From Armatimonadota bacterium (GTDB taxonomy: Bacteria > Armatimonadota > Hebobacteria > GCA-020354555 > CP070648), in the NCBI GenBank assembly GCA_035527535.1, contig DATLAK010000074.1, positions 1 to 36,396 on the forward strand: a DNA stretch of 36,396 bases, read 5' to 3'. Positions 15,718 to 23,131 of the stretch are shown here, one piece after another; within the stretch, counting starts at the first letter, position 1; each line of letters begins with the position of its first letter. The notes under the pieces are model-generated. The model was not told the origin of the DNA, made no database searches, and was given only the letters and a program-made list of their open reading frames with translations. The position numbers and the translations under genes were made by a program.

Positions 15718-16896
15718 TTAGTGCCGCGGTACCCTCTCCCCGCAACAAGTATGCATGAGCCACTTCTCGATCATGGCTTGGGTATTGCTTTCGGTCCTCT
15801 CTATGCGATAAGGTTCTTCATTCCACAACCATACTCTAACCAGGAGCGTACCGTCGTTTAGCCATTTCATCTGGTTCTCAGTTAGGACTCTGTAGACACC
15901 TCCCAGCCTTGCGTCACGGCGTTCCCATAGGTACCCACGTATCCTGTCCGGATCGTCGATAAACTTGTTGTTGGCCTCATCAATGTGCTCCAGCGGAGTA
16001 ACATCCATATGGGACTGAATGTCCTGCAAGGGGTGAAGCGCGTAACCCAGACAAGCGGCCGACAGGAGGCAGTGCGGCTCACTGCCATACCACACGGCCC
16101 TATTGAATTGCTCGTCGATGTGCCTCTTGCGACTCCCGCTTCCTTTGGGGAAGTCGAAATGCCAGCCAAGGTTTATCTCCCACGCTCCCTTCTGACCAGT
16201 GGGGATGGGTGGATAGATTATGTCGATTGTCATGGATGCCTCGCCCATGGTCTGGGCTTCAATACCCGTCGGACGTACGAAGAAATCACCGCCGCGCCAC
16301 GCCTTTGTATCGTTCGCCCACTTGATCGTCATGTTACGATGAACCTTGACAAGGTGCCATAGCCCAGCAGGATCCGCCCCATTGCATGGATTGTTCCTTA
16401 CATATCGGTACCAATGGGATTCGTCGCGCGCAGGATCCTCCGATATGAACCTACCCGATGACGAGTCATAGCACCGCGCACGCACATGATGGAGGCCGCC
16501 CTGCTCGATGGTCCAGTAGCCCATGCGGCCGATCCAGCGCAGGCGGTTGGGATGGTCGCCGGTGGCGACCCGCGGCACGCCGAAGGCGGTGTTGAGGTAG
16601 GTGGCAAGCGCCGCCTGGTCGGCATCGGTGAGCCGCTCGGTCGAGCCGAGGGCGTCGTAGAGGTGCCAGGCCGTCGCGCCGGCCCGGCGTTGGGAGATGA
16701 GGTTCCCCCATTCGCTGCGCTCAGGGTAAACTCCGCCCCCCGGTTCGAGGGTGTAGGCCACCTGGGTGGTTCCGCCGGCGTCGTAATCGTGCTCGGCCAC
16801 GCTCAGGTTCCCATGAGTCATGGTGGTCACCCGCCCCAGGGCGTCATAGAGCCAGGTCGTGCGTTCGGCGAACGGGTTCACCAGCCATGATAGCAT
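15718..16896 (-). CDS. Rhs/YD-repeat C-terminal tip with putative metal-dependent toxin domain
   Basis: 392 residues that lack the long Rhs shell. It begins inside a YD repeat (LVNPFAERTTWLYDALGRV), runs through the end of the core (IGRMGYWTIEQGGLHHVRAR, CYDSSSGRFISEDPARD, YRYVRNNPCNGADPAGL) and then switches to an unrelated C-terminal domain of about 210 residues. DPxGL is the usual junction where Rhs toxins begin. The tip contains ALHPLQDIQSHMDVTPLEH, an HxxxDxxxH motif like that of helical zinc-dependent phospholipase C / P1-nuclease-type enzymes, plus upstream histidines (LGWHFDFP, RKRHIDEQFN). A lipid- or nucleic-acid-degrading toxin is inferred. A one-base loss appears to separate it from the repeat at 16908-16979, so it is probably an orphan tip. 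Confidence 0.7.
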   Translation of the reverse strand: MLSWLVNPFAERTTWLYDALGRVTTMTHGNLSVAEHDYDAGGTTQVAYTLEPGGGVYPERSEWGNLISQRRAGATAWHLYDALGSTERLTDADQAALATYLNTAFGVPRVATGDHPNRLRWIGRMGYWTIEQGGLHHVRARCYDSSSGRFISEDPARDESHWYRYVRNNPCNGADPAGLWHLVKVHRNMTIKWANDTKAWRGGDFFVRPTGIEAQTMGEASMTIDIIYPPIPTGQKGAWEINLGWHFDFPKGSGSRKRHIDEQFNRAVWYGSEPHCLLSAACLGYALHPLQDIQSHMDVTPLEHIDEANNKFIDDPDRIRGYLWERRDARLGGVYRVLTENQMKWLNDGTLLVRVWLWNEEPYRIERTESNTQAMIEKWLMHTCCGERVPRH

Positions 16897-16907
16897 ATTC
16901 CGGCTGT

Positions 16908-16979
16908 CTAGGAATACGTGGTCAACCCGCCGTCGGGGTCTGTCATCGTTGCGCGGTTGCCCACAGATAGCTGTATGTG
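16908..16979 (-). pseudogene. Frameshifted upstream YD repeat of the Rhs tip
   Basis: The minus strand reads QLSVGNRATMTDPDGGLTTYS and then a TAG stop (16908-16910). Rhs proteins normally continue TTYxYDSRNML; reading tcctagacagcc as tcctacgacagcc (one base restored) would join this frame to DSRNMLSWLVNPF of the tip. No Rhs shell sequence is recognisable beyond about 16990, so the gene is both truncated and frameshifted. Confidence 0.65.
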
Positions 16980-17116
16980 CTCCTTCAGCGCCATCTTCTG
17001 CGCCGGTCCTTTTCGACCTGCCTTCGCCCTTGTCATGTGGGAGCCGAGCGGCCTAAGTCCCAGGGCGTCGCATCGCGGGGCGTGGTCACTCCCCCGATGG
17101 CAAGGACCGGCGCGCC

Positions 17117-17689
17117 TCATTCACCAGGGGCCGCGATCTCCTCCAGCGTGCGGCCGGAGCGGGCGGAGTTGGCCTGCTGCACGAGGATATCCTCGCCGGG
17201 GCGGGCGTGGTCGTCCTTTTCCTTGATCAGCAGCCAGTTGCGGTCCTCGCCCCGCCACTTCGTGCGCACCAGCACCCACCCGCCCCGGAGCTTCCGCCCG
17301 GCGAGCTGGACCTTCAGCTCGCCCCCGGCCAGCGCCGCGAGGGCGTCATCGCCCACCACCTGGTAGCTGCCCTCATCCCAGATGATGACCGTGCCGGCGC
17401 CGTACTCACCGGCGGGGATGGCGCCCTCGAAATCCGCGTATTCGAGCGGGTGGTCCTCGACCATCACCGCCAGGCGCTTGTCGGCCGGATCCACGCTCGG
17501 GCCTTTGGGCACCGCCCAGCTCTTGAGCACGCCTCCCATCTCCAGGCGCAAGTCATAGTGCAGCCGGCTGGCGGCGTGCTTATGCACGACGAAGCGCGGT
17601 TGGCCCCGACGCCGTCGGGGCCGGGGCGCGCCCTTGGGCTCGGGGGTCTGGCGGAAGTCGCGTTTGCCCTGGTATGGGTCGAGGCTCAT
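17117..17689 (-). CDS. Stand-alone LigD-type 3'-phosphoesterase
   Basis: 190 residues matching the phosphoesterase domain of bacterial NHEJ ligase LigD, without polymerase or ligase domains. Family residues are in place: FVVHKHAASRLHYDLRLEMG (the His, HYD and R of the metal site), VLKSWAVPKGPS, VEDHPLEYADFEGAIPAGEY and GTVIIWDEGSY. The enzyme trims 3'-ribonucleotides or 3'-phosphates at DNA ends. The ATG at 17689 overlaps the rimI stop by four bases (ATGA), so it is translated as the last gene of the tsaE-tsaB-rimI unit. No Ku gene is in the window. Some stand-alone members work outside NHEJ. Confidence 0.9.
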   Translation of the reverse strand: MSLDPYQGKRDFRQTPEPKGAPRPRRRRGQPRFVVHKHAASRLHYDLRLEMGGVLKSWAVPKGPSVDPADKRLAVMVEDHPLEYADFEGAIPAGEYGAGTVIIWDEGSYQVVGDDALAALAGGELKVQLAGRKLRGGWVLVRTKWRGEDRNWLLIKEKDDHARPGEDILVQQANSARSGRTLEEIAAPGE

Positions 17690-18219
17690 GGACCGCTCCC
17701 GGGGGCCTCGTTCGGCGGCCCTGGGCTCGACAGCAGGCGCAGCGGGTTGAGCCACATCACCACCGCGTCCTCGCCGGTGTCGTGGTAGTAGGTGCGCATA
17801 TAGGCCACCGCCTCGAACCCGTACTTCTCGTACATGCGCCGGGCGACGGCGTTGGACTCGCGCACCTCCAGCGTCACCACCTTGGCGCCCGCGTCCTCGG
17901 CCGCCTCCAACAGCGCCACCAGCAGCCGCTCGCCGATACCGCGCCGCCGACAGTCGGCCGCCACCGCCAGGGTCGTGATATGCGCCTCGTCCATGATCGC
18001 CCACATCCCCGCGTAGCCCACGACCTGGTCGCCCAGCTTCGCCACAAGGTAGCGCGCGTTGACGTTGAGCAGCTCGCGCTCGTAGGCGTCGCGCCGCCAC
18101 ACGGTGGGAAAGGATTCGCGCTCGATGGCGGTCACGCGCTCGATGTCTTCGCGCGTCATGGGGACGACGGCTAACTGCTCGGCCCGGCCCGGAAAGCACT
18201 GGTTGTTGATGGCCGCCAC
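17686..18219 (-). CDS. rimI: Ribosomal-protein-alanine N-acetyltransferase RimI-like (GNAT)
   Basis: GNAT acetyltransferase with VVPMTREDIERVTAIERESF at the start of the fold, ITTLAVAADCRRRGIGERLL (acetyl-CoA pyrophosphate loop RRRGIG) and ESNAVARRMYEKYGFEAVAY (motif B), ending MRTYYHDTGEDAVVMWL. RimI acetylates the N-terminus of ribosomal protein S18 and often other proteins. The start is uncertain: I take GTG at 18219, 16 bases after the tsaB stop; an ATG at 18159 (MTREDIE) would cut into the first strand. The TGA overlaps the ATG of the LigD-type phosphoesterase. The tsaE-tsaB-rimI order is common in bacteria. Confidence 0.85.
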   Translation of the reverse strand: MAAINNQCFPGRAEQLAVVPMTREDIERVTAIERESFPTVWRRDAYERELLNVNARYLVAKLGDQVVGYAGMWAIMDEAHITTLAVAADCRRRGIGERLLVALLEAAEDAGAKVVTLEVRESNAVARRMYEKYGFEAVAYMRTYYHDTGEDAVVMWLNPLRLLSSPGPPNEAPGSGP

Positions 18220-18235
18220 GTTGAGGTTTCGAATC

Positions 18236-18928
18236 CTAGGTCGCCGGTCGCTGCGCTTGCATTTCCGCCTGCGACGGTCGCAGGTACACGGGCGCAAGGC
18301 CCATGCCTTCCCCCACTTCTCCGGCCGCGAGGCGCGCCCGCGCCAGGCATCCCACCCACGAGGCGAGGTGCCAGGTGGGTTCGTGTGGCAGGAAGCGGTG
18401 CCCGACCGCCAGATCATGCAGGGGCAGGAGTGCCCGCAGTCGCGGGTGCACAGGCGCGAAGGTTACAGGTTGCCCGAGCCGCGAGAGGTGGGCCATCAGT
18501 TCGAGCGCGGGGAAGACGCGCTCCTCCAGCGGTGTCAGCTCCTGGTCGGCGCGGAAGATGCCGGCGTAGAGCTCGTCGCCGTAGGCGGGAATGAGGGCGC
18601 ACGCCAGGCCGCCGGCCCCCCGCGCGGGATAGGCGCAGGCCGCCAGCGTCGAGATGCCGAAGAGGGGCAGCTCCCGCGCCAGCGCCAGCCCCTTGGCGGC
18701 GGCGACGCCGATACGGATGCCGGTAAAGGAGCCCGGGCCGCGCCCGACGGCGACAGCCGCGAGCGCTTCCACGCCCGCTCCCGTGCGCGCCAGCATCGCC
18801 TTGATGTCGGGCAGCAGGCGCTGACAGACGTCGCGGCGCGCGCCAAAGAAGAACCCGGCGCGCAGCGTGTCGCCGTCGAGCAGCGCCGCGCCGGCGATAT
18901 CGGTAGCGGTTTCGATGGCCAGAATCAC
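18236..18928 (-). CDS. tsaB: tRNA threonylcarbamoyladenosine synthesis protein TsaB
   Basis: 230 residues of the ASKHA fold. It starts at GTG 18928 with VILAIETATDIAGAALLDG, then LLPDIKAML, VAVGRGPGSFTGIRIGVAAA and KGLALARELPLFGISTLAA, the TsaB signature. TsaB binds TsaD and TsaE and is needed for the t6A37 modification of ANN-decoding tRNAs. The GTG overlaps the TGA of tsaE (18925-18928), showing coupling. The C-terminal part (VYLRPSQAEMQ) is of normal length. Confidence 0.92.
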   Translation of the reverse strand: MILAIETATDIAGAALLDGDTLRAGFFFGARRDVCQRLLPDIKAMLARTGAGVEALAAVAVGRGPGSFTGIRIGVAAAKGLALARELPLFGISTLAACAYPARGAGGLACALIPAYGDELYAGIFRADQELTPLEERVFPALELMAHLSRLGQPVTFAPVHPRLRALLPLHDLAVGHRFLPHEPTWHLASWVGCLARARLAAGEVGEGMGLAPVYLRPSQAEMQAQRPAT

Positions 18929-19434
18929 CGCTCGCGCTCCCCGTTGGTCGCGGCCGCTGGACCCGCGGCCAAGCCCGCCGCGACGCGGCGCAGGGCGTCG
19001 GCGGCCGCGGGCGCAATCACCGCCACGCGAATCCGGCGCGCGCGTTCGCCGCCGCCGAAGTCGAGGGCGATGTCGAGGGATACCCGGCGGCGCAGATGCG
19101 CGGGCAGGCGTTCCGCCCATTCGATGGCGACCACGCTGTCGGGAGCGATCAGGTCCTCGAGGCCGAGGTCGGCGGCCTGCTCGGGGTTGAGGCGATAGAG
19201 GTCAACGTGGTGCAGCAGCAGGCGTCCCCGGTACTGGTGAGCGATGACGAAGCTGGGGCTGGTCACCGGTTCGCGCGCCCCCAGTCCGCAGGCGAGGCCC
19301 TGGACGAAGACGGTCTTGCCCGCCCCCAGGTTGCCGCGCAGGGCCAGGACTTCTCCACCCGCGAACTCGGCGGCGAGCCGCGTCGCCAGGGCGCGCGTGT
19401 CCTCCTCGTCGTCGGTGGCGACGACCAGGCGCAT
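18925..19434 (-). CDS. tsaE: tRNA threonylcarbamoyladenosine synthesis ATPase TsaE
   Basis: 169 residues from ATG 19434. The P-loop is LRGNLGAGKTVFVQGLACGL (Walker A around residues 34-41), followed by VTSPSFVIAHQYRGR, LLLHHVDLYRL and VVAIEWAERLP, the TsaE hallmarks. TsaE hydrolyses ATP to reset the TsaBD complex in t6A synthesis. The frame is open further upstream without family similarity, so the internal ATG is preferred. It leads the tsaE-tsaB-rimI-phosphoesterase run with four-base overlaps at the tsaE/tsaB and rimI/phosphoesterase junctions. Confidence 0.9.
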   Translation of the reverse strand: MRLVVATDDEEDTRALATRLAAEFAGGEVLALRGNLGAGKTVFVQGLACGLGAREPVTSPSFVIAHQYRGRLLLHHVDLYRLNPEQAADLGLEDLIAPDSVVAIEWAERLPAHLRRRVSLDIALDFGGGERARRIRVAVIAPAAADALRRVAAGLAAGPAAATNGERER

Positions 19435-19549
19435 CTCGCCATCGCGGTCAATACGCAACGGGATCACCTGCCAGCCGTGATCGCGGGCGCCGGCTGCGAC
19501 CTCGCGCCCGCGCCGAGTCCCGGCGCCGCCGGGAAGGTGGTGGCGCCCG

Positions 19550-19903
19550 TCACCACCCCCCGTCTTCCCACGGCGGGCGGGTGTGCTCGATCGCCGGGGG
19601 CGCTTTGCGGCGCCGCAGACCATACCACACGGTCGCGACCACCGCGCCCACCACCAGCAGTGCCGATAGCAGCGTCAGCGCCACCGCCACGCCTTCGCCC
19701 AGGGGCGGACGCGCGGCGAAGACGGCGACGGAGAACGACAGCACCGCCGCGCCCAGCATCAGCATCGCCAGCTCCAGCCCTCTGCGCCCGCCGCGCCGTA
19801 CCGCCAGCCATACCATCACCACCACAAACGCGAACACGGCGGCGACCACCGCCCGCCGCAGCCACACCAGCAGCCCCAGTATCCCTTCCACCAGAGGAAC
19901 CAT
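19550..19903 (-). CDS. Small integral membrane protein, unknown
   Basis: 117 residues with about three hydrophobic segments: ILGLLVWLRRAVVAAVFAFV through VVMVWLAV, LELAMLMLGAAVLSFSVAVF, and VALTLLSALLVVGAVVATVW, then a basic cytosolic tail (RRRKAPPAIEHTRPP). No family recognised. It lies between the flavodoxin gene (27 bases away) and tsaE on the same strand and may share their transcript. Confidence 0.6.
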   Translation of the reverse strand: MVPLVEGILGLLVWLRRAVVAAVFAFVVVMVWLAVRRGGRRGLELAMLMLGAAVLSFSVAVFAARPPLGEGVAVALTLLSALLVVGAVVATVWYGLRRRKAPPAIEHTRPPWEDGGW

Positions 19904-19930
19904 CGTGTCTCCGCGATCTCCCCGACGCCG

Positions 19931-20374
19931 CTATGCCGACGCCGCCTCCGCCAGCTTGCGGCCCAGCGCGCGGCACTCTTGCTCGATGTCCGGCGAGGGC
20001 CTGCCGCTGCAGCCAACGGCGCCCACCGGCTCAAGCTTGAAGGCCTTGCACATCCGCTCCAGGAGCTCGAGCACGACCGTCGGCGGTCCGCCCGCGCTCG
20101 CGAAGCAGGCGCACGGCCGACCGCTGACCTTGCCCTGTGACGGGTAATAGGTGCGATCGAAGAAATCCTTGAGCCCGCCCGCCATGTAGCTGAAGTAATC
20201 GGGCGAACCGACGGCCAGCCCATCGCAATCGAGCAGGTCCTCGACCGTCGCCTCCAGCCCCGTCTTGACCGACACTTCGGCTCCTGCGACCGCCCGCGCA
20301 CCGTCCGCGACCGCCTCGGCCATGGCCTTGGTGTTGCCGGACAGCGAGTGATAGACAACCAGGATCTTTGCCAT
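19931..20374 (-). CDS. Flavodoxin-family protein
   Basis: 147 residues. The ATG at 20374 is chosen because aggaggt (rc of 20381-20387) lies 6 bases upstream; a GTG two codons earlier overlaps that spacing. ILVVYHSLSGNTKAMAEAVA is the FMN-phosphate loop, LAVGSPDYFSYMAGGLKDFF and CACFASAGGPPTVVLELLE supply the ring-binding loops. It likely carries electrons or reduces quinones with FMN. Cysteines at CDGLAV, CACF, MCKAF, GCSG and ECRAL are more than usual. Confidence 0.82.
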   Translation of the reverse strand: MAKILVVYHSLSGNTKAMAEAVADGARAVAGAEVSVKTGLEATVEDLLDCDGLAVGSPDYFSYMAGGLKDFFDRTYYPSQGKVSGRPCACFASAGGPPTVVLELLERMCKAFKLEPVGAVGCSGRPSPDIEQECRALGRKLAEAASA

Positions 20375-20606
20375 CGCCACACCTCCTGTGTAACCGGCGC
20401 ATTGATTCGCCCCAGACCCACCCTATCCCTGTTACGCCAAGGCGACTCGCGCCCGCACCGCCTGGGCGCACCGACGACGGCCTTGCGCACGCCGTGCGCC
20501 CCTACGCGCTTGGCGAACCGAGCCCCACTTTCCGCGAACAGACCCCTCCGGGGGGTGTGACCTTGTATTGGTGGGGATGACGGGGCGCACACCCGCGCGC
20601 GACCTC

Positions 20607-20634
20607 GTAGGGGCAAGGCATGCCTTGCCCCTAC
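20607..20634. repeat. Perfect 28-bp palindrome GTAGGGGCAAGGCA/TGCCTTGCCCCTAC
   Basis: Fourteen bases followed directly by their exact complement, with no loop. It is related in its outer bases (gtagggg/cccctac) to the palindrome at 11215-11248 and resembles the 30-bp one at 26750-26779. It is likely a small mobile or regulatory palindrome. Confidence 0.85.
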
Positions 20635-20728
20635 ATCCGCGCCCCGACTCCTCGGGGCGCGCCCAGGGCGATCCCCGCTTTTCGAGGTCGCCCCCGGAGC
20701 CTGCAGTGCCCCCACAGCGCGCCCGCTA

Positions 20729-20737
20729 TGCTATAAT
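20729..20737 (+). promoter_or_regulatory. Extended -10 promoter for amrB
   Basis: TG followed by one base and a perfect TATAAT (20732-20737) gives an extended -10 element. No good -35 is seen. It lies 46 bases before the amrB start codon. Confidence 0.6.
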
Positions 20738-20783
20738 GAATACTCTGGTTGGGGGGAGCACGCGGCGTTTCGGGGGAGGCGAC

Positions 20784-21668
20784 ATGGGCTCCATTCGACG
20801 GCCCGCGGTGGCGGGCACCTTCTATCGCAACGATCCGCACGCACTGCGCGCGGAGTTGGAGGAGTGCTTCTGCCACCATCTCGGCCCGCGCTCGGTGCCG
20901 GCCGTTGATCCCCAGGGCCAGGGTCTGGTGCGCGGCTTGCTGTGCCCGCATGCGGGGCTGCAGTATTCCGGCCCCGCGGCGGCCTGGAGCTACAAAGAGC
21001 TGGCGGGCGGCGGGGCGCCCGAGGTCATCGTCTTGGTGGGGCCTAACCACACCGGCATGGGCCAGGCGGTGGCTCTGTCGGGGGACGCCGCCTGGAGCAC
21101 GCCGCTGGGTGACGTGGCGGTGGACCTGCGCGCGACCGAGCGCATCCTGGCCGAGTGCCCCGTGGCCCGTGTTGATGATGCCGCCCATCGCTTCGAGCAC
21201 GCGCTCGAGGTGCAGCTTCCCTTCTTGCAGTATCTCTTGGGCGACGGCGTGCCCATCGTCCCTATCGCCCTGCGCACGGTCAGCGCCACCGCCGAGGGCG
21301 CCGCCAAGGCCCTGCGCCTGGAGCAACTGGGGCAGGCCCTCGCCGAGGCCCTGCGCGGGCGCCGCGGCCTGGTCATCGCCAGCAGCGACTTGACTCATTT
21401 CGAACCCCACGACGTAGCGACGGAGAAGGACCGGCCGGTGCTGGCGCGCGCACTCGCACTCGATGCGCCGGGGATGCTGCGCGCCGTGGATGCGCGCGGC
21501 GTGACCATGTGCGGCGTGCTCGCGGTGGCGACCATGATCTACTGCGTCAGCGCCATGGGCGCGGCAGCGGGCCGGCTGCTGACATACTACACCTCGGGCG
21601 ACATCACCGGCGACAAGCGCGAGGTGGTCGGCTACGGCGCGGCCAGCTTCGCGGTGGAGCTGCCATGA
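20784..21668 (+). CDS. amrB: MEMO-family AmmeMemoRadiSam system protein B
   Basis: 294 residues; ATG with gggggagg 5 bases upstream. The MEMO1/LigB-like fold is clear: RRPAVAGTFYRNDPHALRAE, LLCPHAGLQYSGPAAAWSYK, VLVGPNHTG, RFEHALEVQLPFLQYLLG, IASSDLTHFEP and CGVLAVATMI. The histidines in PHAG, GPNH and FEHALEVQ correspond to the metal-site positions of the family. AmrB usually sits with an AMMECR1 protein (AmrA) and a radical SAM protein (AmrS); neither is nearby. The stop overlaps (ATGA) the start of a tiny ORF split by a MITE. Confidence 0.9.
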   Translation: MGSIRRPAVAGTFYRNDPHALRAELEECFCHHLGPRSVPAVDPQGQGLVRGLLCPHAGLQYSGPAAAWSYKELAGGGAPEVIVLVGPNHTGMGQAVALSGDAAWSTPLGDVAVDLRATERILAECPVARVDDAAHRFEHALEVQLPFLQYLLGDGVPIVPIALRTVSATAEGAAKALRLEQLGQALAEALRGRRGLVIASSDLTHFEPHDVATEKDRPVLARALALDAPGMLRAVDARGVTMCGVLAVATMIYCVSAMGAAAGRLLTYYTSGDITGDKREVVGYGAASFAVELP

Positions 21669-21929
21669 CTGCGGTCAGGCCTGGCGGCGTGGTGGGGCTG
21701 GCCCTCACCACCTATGAGCCTATCCGAAAAACCGGCTGACTGTCATCCCGAGCGGCAGCGAGGGATCTCGTTCCGAACCGAGATTCCTCACGGAGCTTGC
21801 CCTGAGCGGGGGCAGATTCCTCGCTGCGCTCGGAATGACGGCACGCGAAGGGTTCGGAACATGCCCGTGGAGTGTGAATTCTAGGATAGGCTCTATGTCA
21901 TCTTGGCGTACATTCGGGGTGACCTATGA
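21665..21929 (+). pseudogene. 27-codon membrane micro-ORF split by a MITE
   Basis: An ATG at 21665 overlaps the amrB stop and encodes MTAVRPGG then VVGLALTTY before entering the MITE and stopping at once. Removing the MITE with one TAT duplicate (21716-21896) joins the frame to VILAYIRGDL and a TGA at 21927-21929, which overlaps the cvpA ATG at 21926. The rebuilt peptide would be 27 residues with one hydrophobic span, VVGLALTTYVILAYI, and coupled by ATGA to both neighbours. Function unknown. Confidence 0.7.
21716..21893. mobile_element. 178-bp MITE with 10-bp terminal inverted repeats
   Basis: Ends gagcctatcc (21716-21725) and ggataggctc (21884-21893) are exact inverted repeats, flanked by TAT on both sides (21713-21715 and 21894-21896), the expected target duplication. 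The interior holds two inward-facing relatives of the dispersed repeat (tgtcatcccgagcg..., ...cgctgcgctcggaatgac), so the whole can fold back. No transposase is encoded. The ends recall IS5-type elements, unverified. Confidence 0.82.
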
Positions 21930-22429
21930 TCTGGCTCGATCTGCTGGTGGTGACGATCATCCTCGGCGCGGCCGTCGCCCAGAGCAGACGCCAATTCGGC
22001 TCGACCCTGCTGGACCTGATGGCGGTGTTGGGCGCGGTCGGACTGGCCAGGCTGGTCGGGCCCAGGCTCGCGCGCGCCGCGGCCATTCTCCCGGCGGGGG
22101 ACAACAACCAAGCGCTGGCAACCGCGGTCATGTTCGTCATCTGCGCCGTGTCGCTGCTGGTGCTGGCGGAGCTCTTCCAGAACCAGGTGCTGCTGACCCT
22201 GGAGTCCTTCGATTCGGTAGTGGGGGCGGTGCTCGGATTCGCATCGGGGGTGGCGGTGGCGCACCTGGTGCTGGTCGTCATCCTGACCGCCAATCCCGCC
22301 ACTGACGCCACGAGTTGGGGCACCGTCGCACGCAAGCGTCCGGCGGTGCGACAGCTCATCTACTTCGAAGGCTATCATCAGGCCATGACCTGGCTGCGCT
22401 ACGCCGGGGAACCCGAGCGGCGATCATAG
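21926..22429 (+). CDS. cvpA: CvpA-family membrane protein
   Basis: 167 residues with four hydrophobic segments: LDLLVVTIILGAAVAQS, LLDLMAVLGAVGLARLVG, ATAVMFVICAVSLLVLAELF and VVGAVLGFASGVAVAHLVLV, the usual CvpA (colicin V production / DedD-linked) layout. CvpA proteins influence envelope homeostasis; the exact activity is not settled. The start is coupled to the ancestral end of the MITE-split micro-ORF, so the insertion may have reduced its translation or its transcription from amrB. Confidence 0.8.
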   Translation: MIWLDLLVVTIILGAAVAQSRRQFGSTLLDLMAVLGAVGLARLVGPRLARAAAILPAGDNNQALATAVMFVICAVSLLVLAELFQNQVLLTLESFDSVVGAVLGFASGVAVAHLVLVVILTANPATDATSWGTVARKRPAVRQLIYFEGYHQAMTWLRYAGEPERRS

Positions 22430-22541
22430 CCGCCATGCACCGGCCGGCCTCGGGCCATTGGATATGAGTCGTGGAGGCCGGGCGGTGTGCTCTTGGCCTT
22501 GCGCTCGGAGCGTCGCGATGGCCGGCTGCGGCGGATGACGA

Positions 22542-23042
22542 ATGGGCGAGATCACACTGTTCCAGGGCGACATCACGGCGCTGGAGGTTGACGCCATCGT
22601 CAACGCCGCGAACGACCACTTGTGGATGGGCGGCGGGGTGGCGGGCGCGATCAAGCGCAAGGGCGGCGTGGAGATCGAACAAGAGGCCGTGCGCCAGGGA
22701 CCGGTGGAGATCGGTGAGTCGGTGGTCACGGGCGCGGGGTCGTTGCCCGCGCACTACGTCATTCACGCCGCCGTCATGGGGCAGGACCTGCAGACCGACG
22801 CCGTTAAGGTGCGCCGCGCGACGCGCTCGGCTCTGCGGCGCGCCCGCGAGTTCGGCATCGCCTCGGTCGCCCTGCCCGCGCTCGGCACCGGCGTCGGCGG
22901 CTTTCCCCTGACCGAGGCCGCCCGCATCATGATCGAGGAGGCGCGCCGGCACCTGGCGGATAAGACCTCGGTGCGCCGCATCACCTTCTCCCTCTTCGAC
23001 CGCGAAGCCTACGATGCGTTCGAGCGCGAGCTCGAGCAATAG
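22542..23042 (+). CDS. Macrodomain ADP-ribose-binding protein
   Basis: 166 residues covering one macrodomain. LFQGDITALEVDAIVNAAND is the ADP-ribose adenine-binding start, LWMGGGVAGAIKRKGG the catalytic/phosphate loop 1, YVIHAAVMG follows, and LPALGTGVGGFPLTEAARIM is loop 2. Such proteins bind or hydrolyse ADP-ribose adducts or O-acetyl-ADP-ribose. No ADP-ribosyltransferase or sirtuin is adjacent. No strong ribosome site precedes the ATG. The bases between cvpA and this gene hold nothing notable. Confidence 0.9.
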   Translation: MGEITLFQGDITALEVDAIVNAANDHLWMGGGVAGAIKRKGGVEIEQEAVRQGPVEIGESVVTGAGSLPAHYVIHAAVMGQDLQTDAVKVRRATRSALRRAREFGIASVALPALGTGVGGFPLTEAARIMIEEARRHLADKTSVRRITFSLFDREAYDAFERELEQ

Positions 23043-23131
23043 AACGGCCGTCCCCGGCGGGCGCCGGCGGGCGCCGCAGCAAGTCAGCCGCCGGGCGGCG
23101 ATGACGCCGGCGCTGCGCTTCACCTCGTTCG

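Larger units (their letters stand above)
20375..20783. other. Intergenic region rich in palindromes
   Basis: About 400 bases between divergent genes with no credible coding. It carries the flavodoxin ribosome site, a degraded gtgcgcccctac palindrome (near 20502-20516), a perfect 28-bp palindrome (20607-20634), an 8-bp-stem hairpin gcgccccg/cggggcgc (20639-20660) and the amrB promoter (20729-20737). Confidence 0.6.

Noticed and set aside
18220-18240. TTCGAATCCTAGG considered as part of a tRNA T-arm
   Set aside because: It lies at the tsaB/rimI junction with no acceptor or anticodon stem around it.
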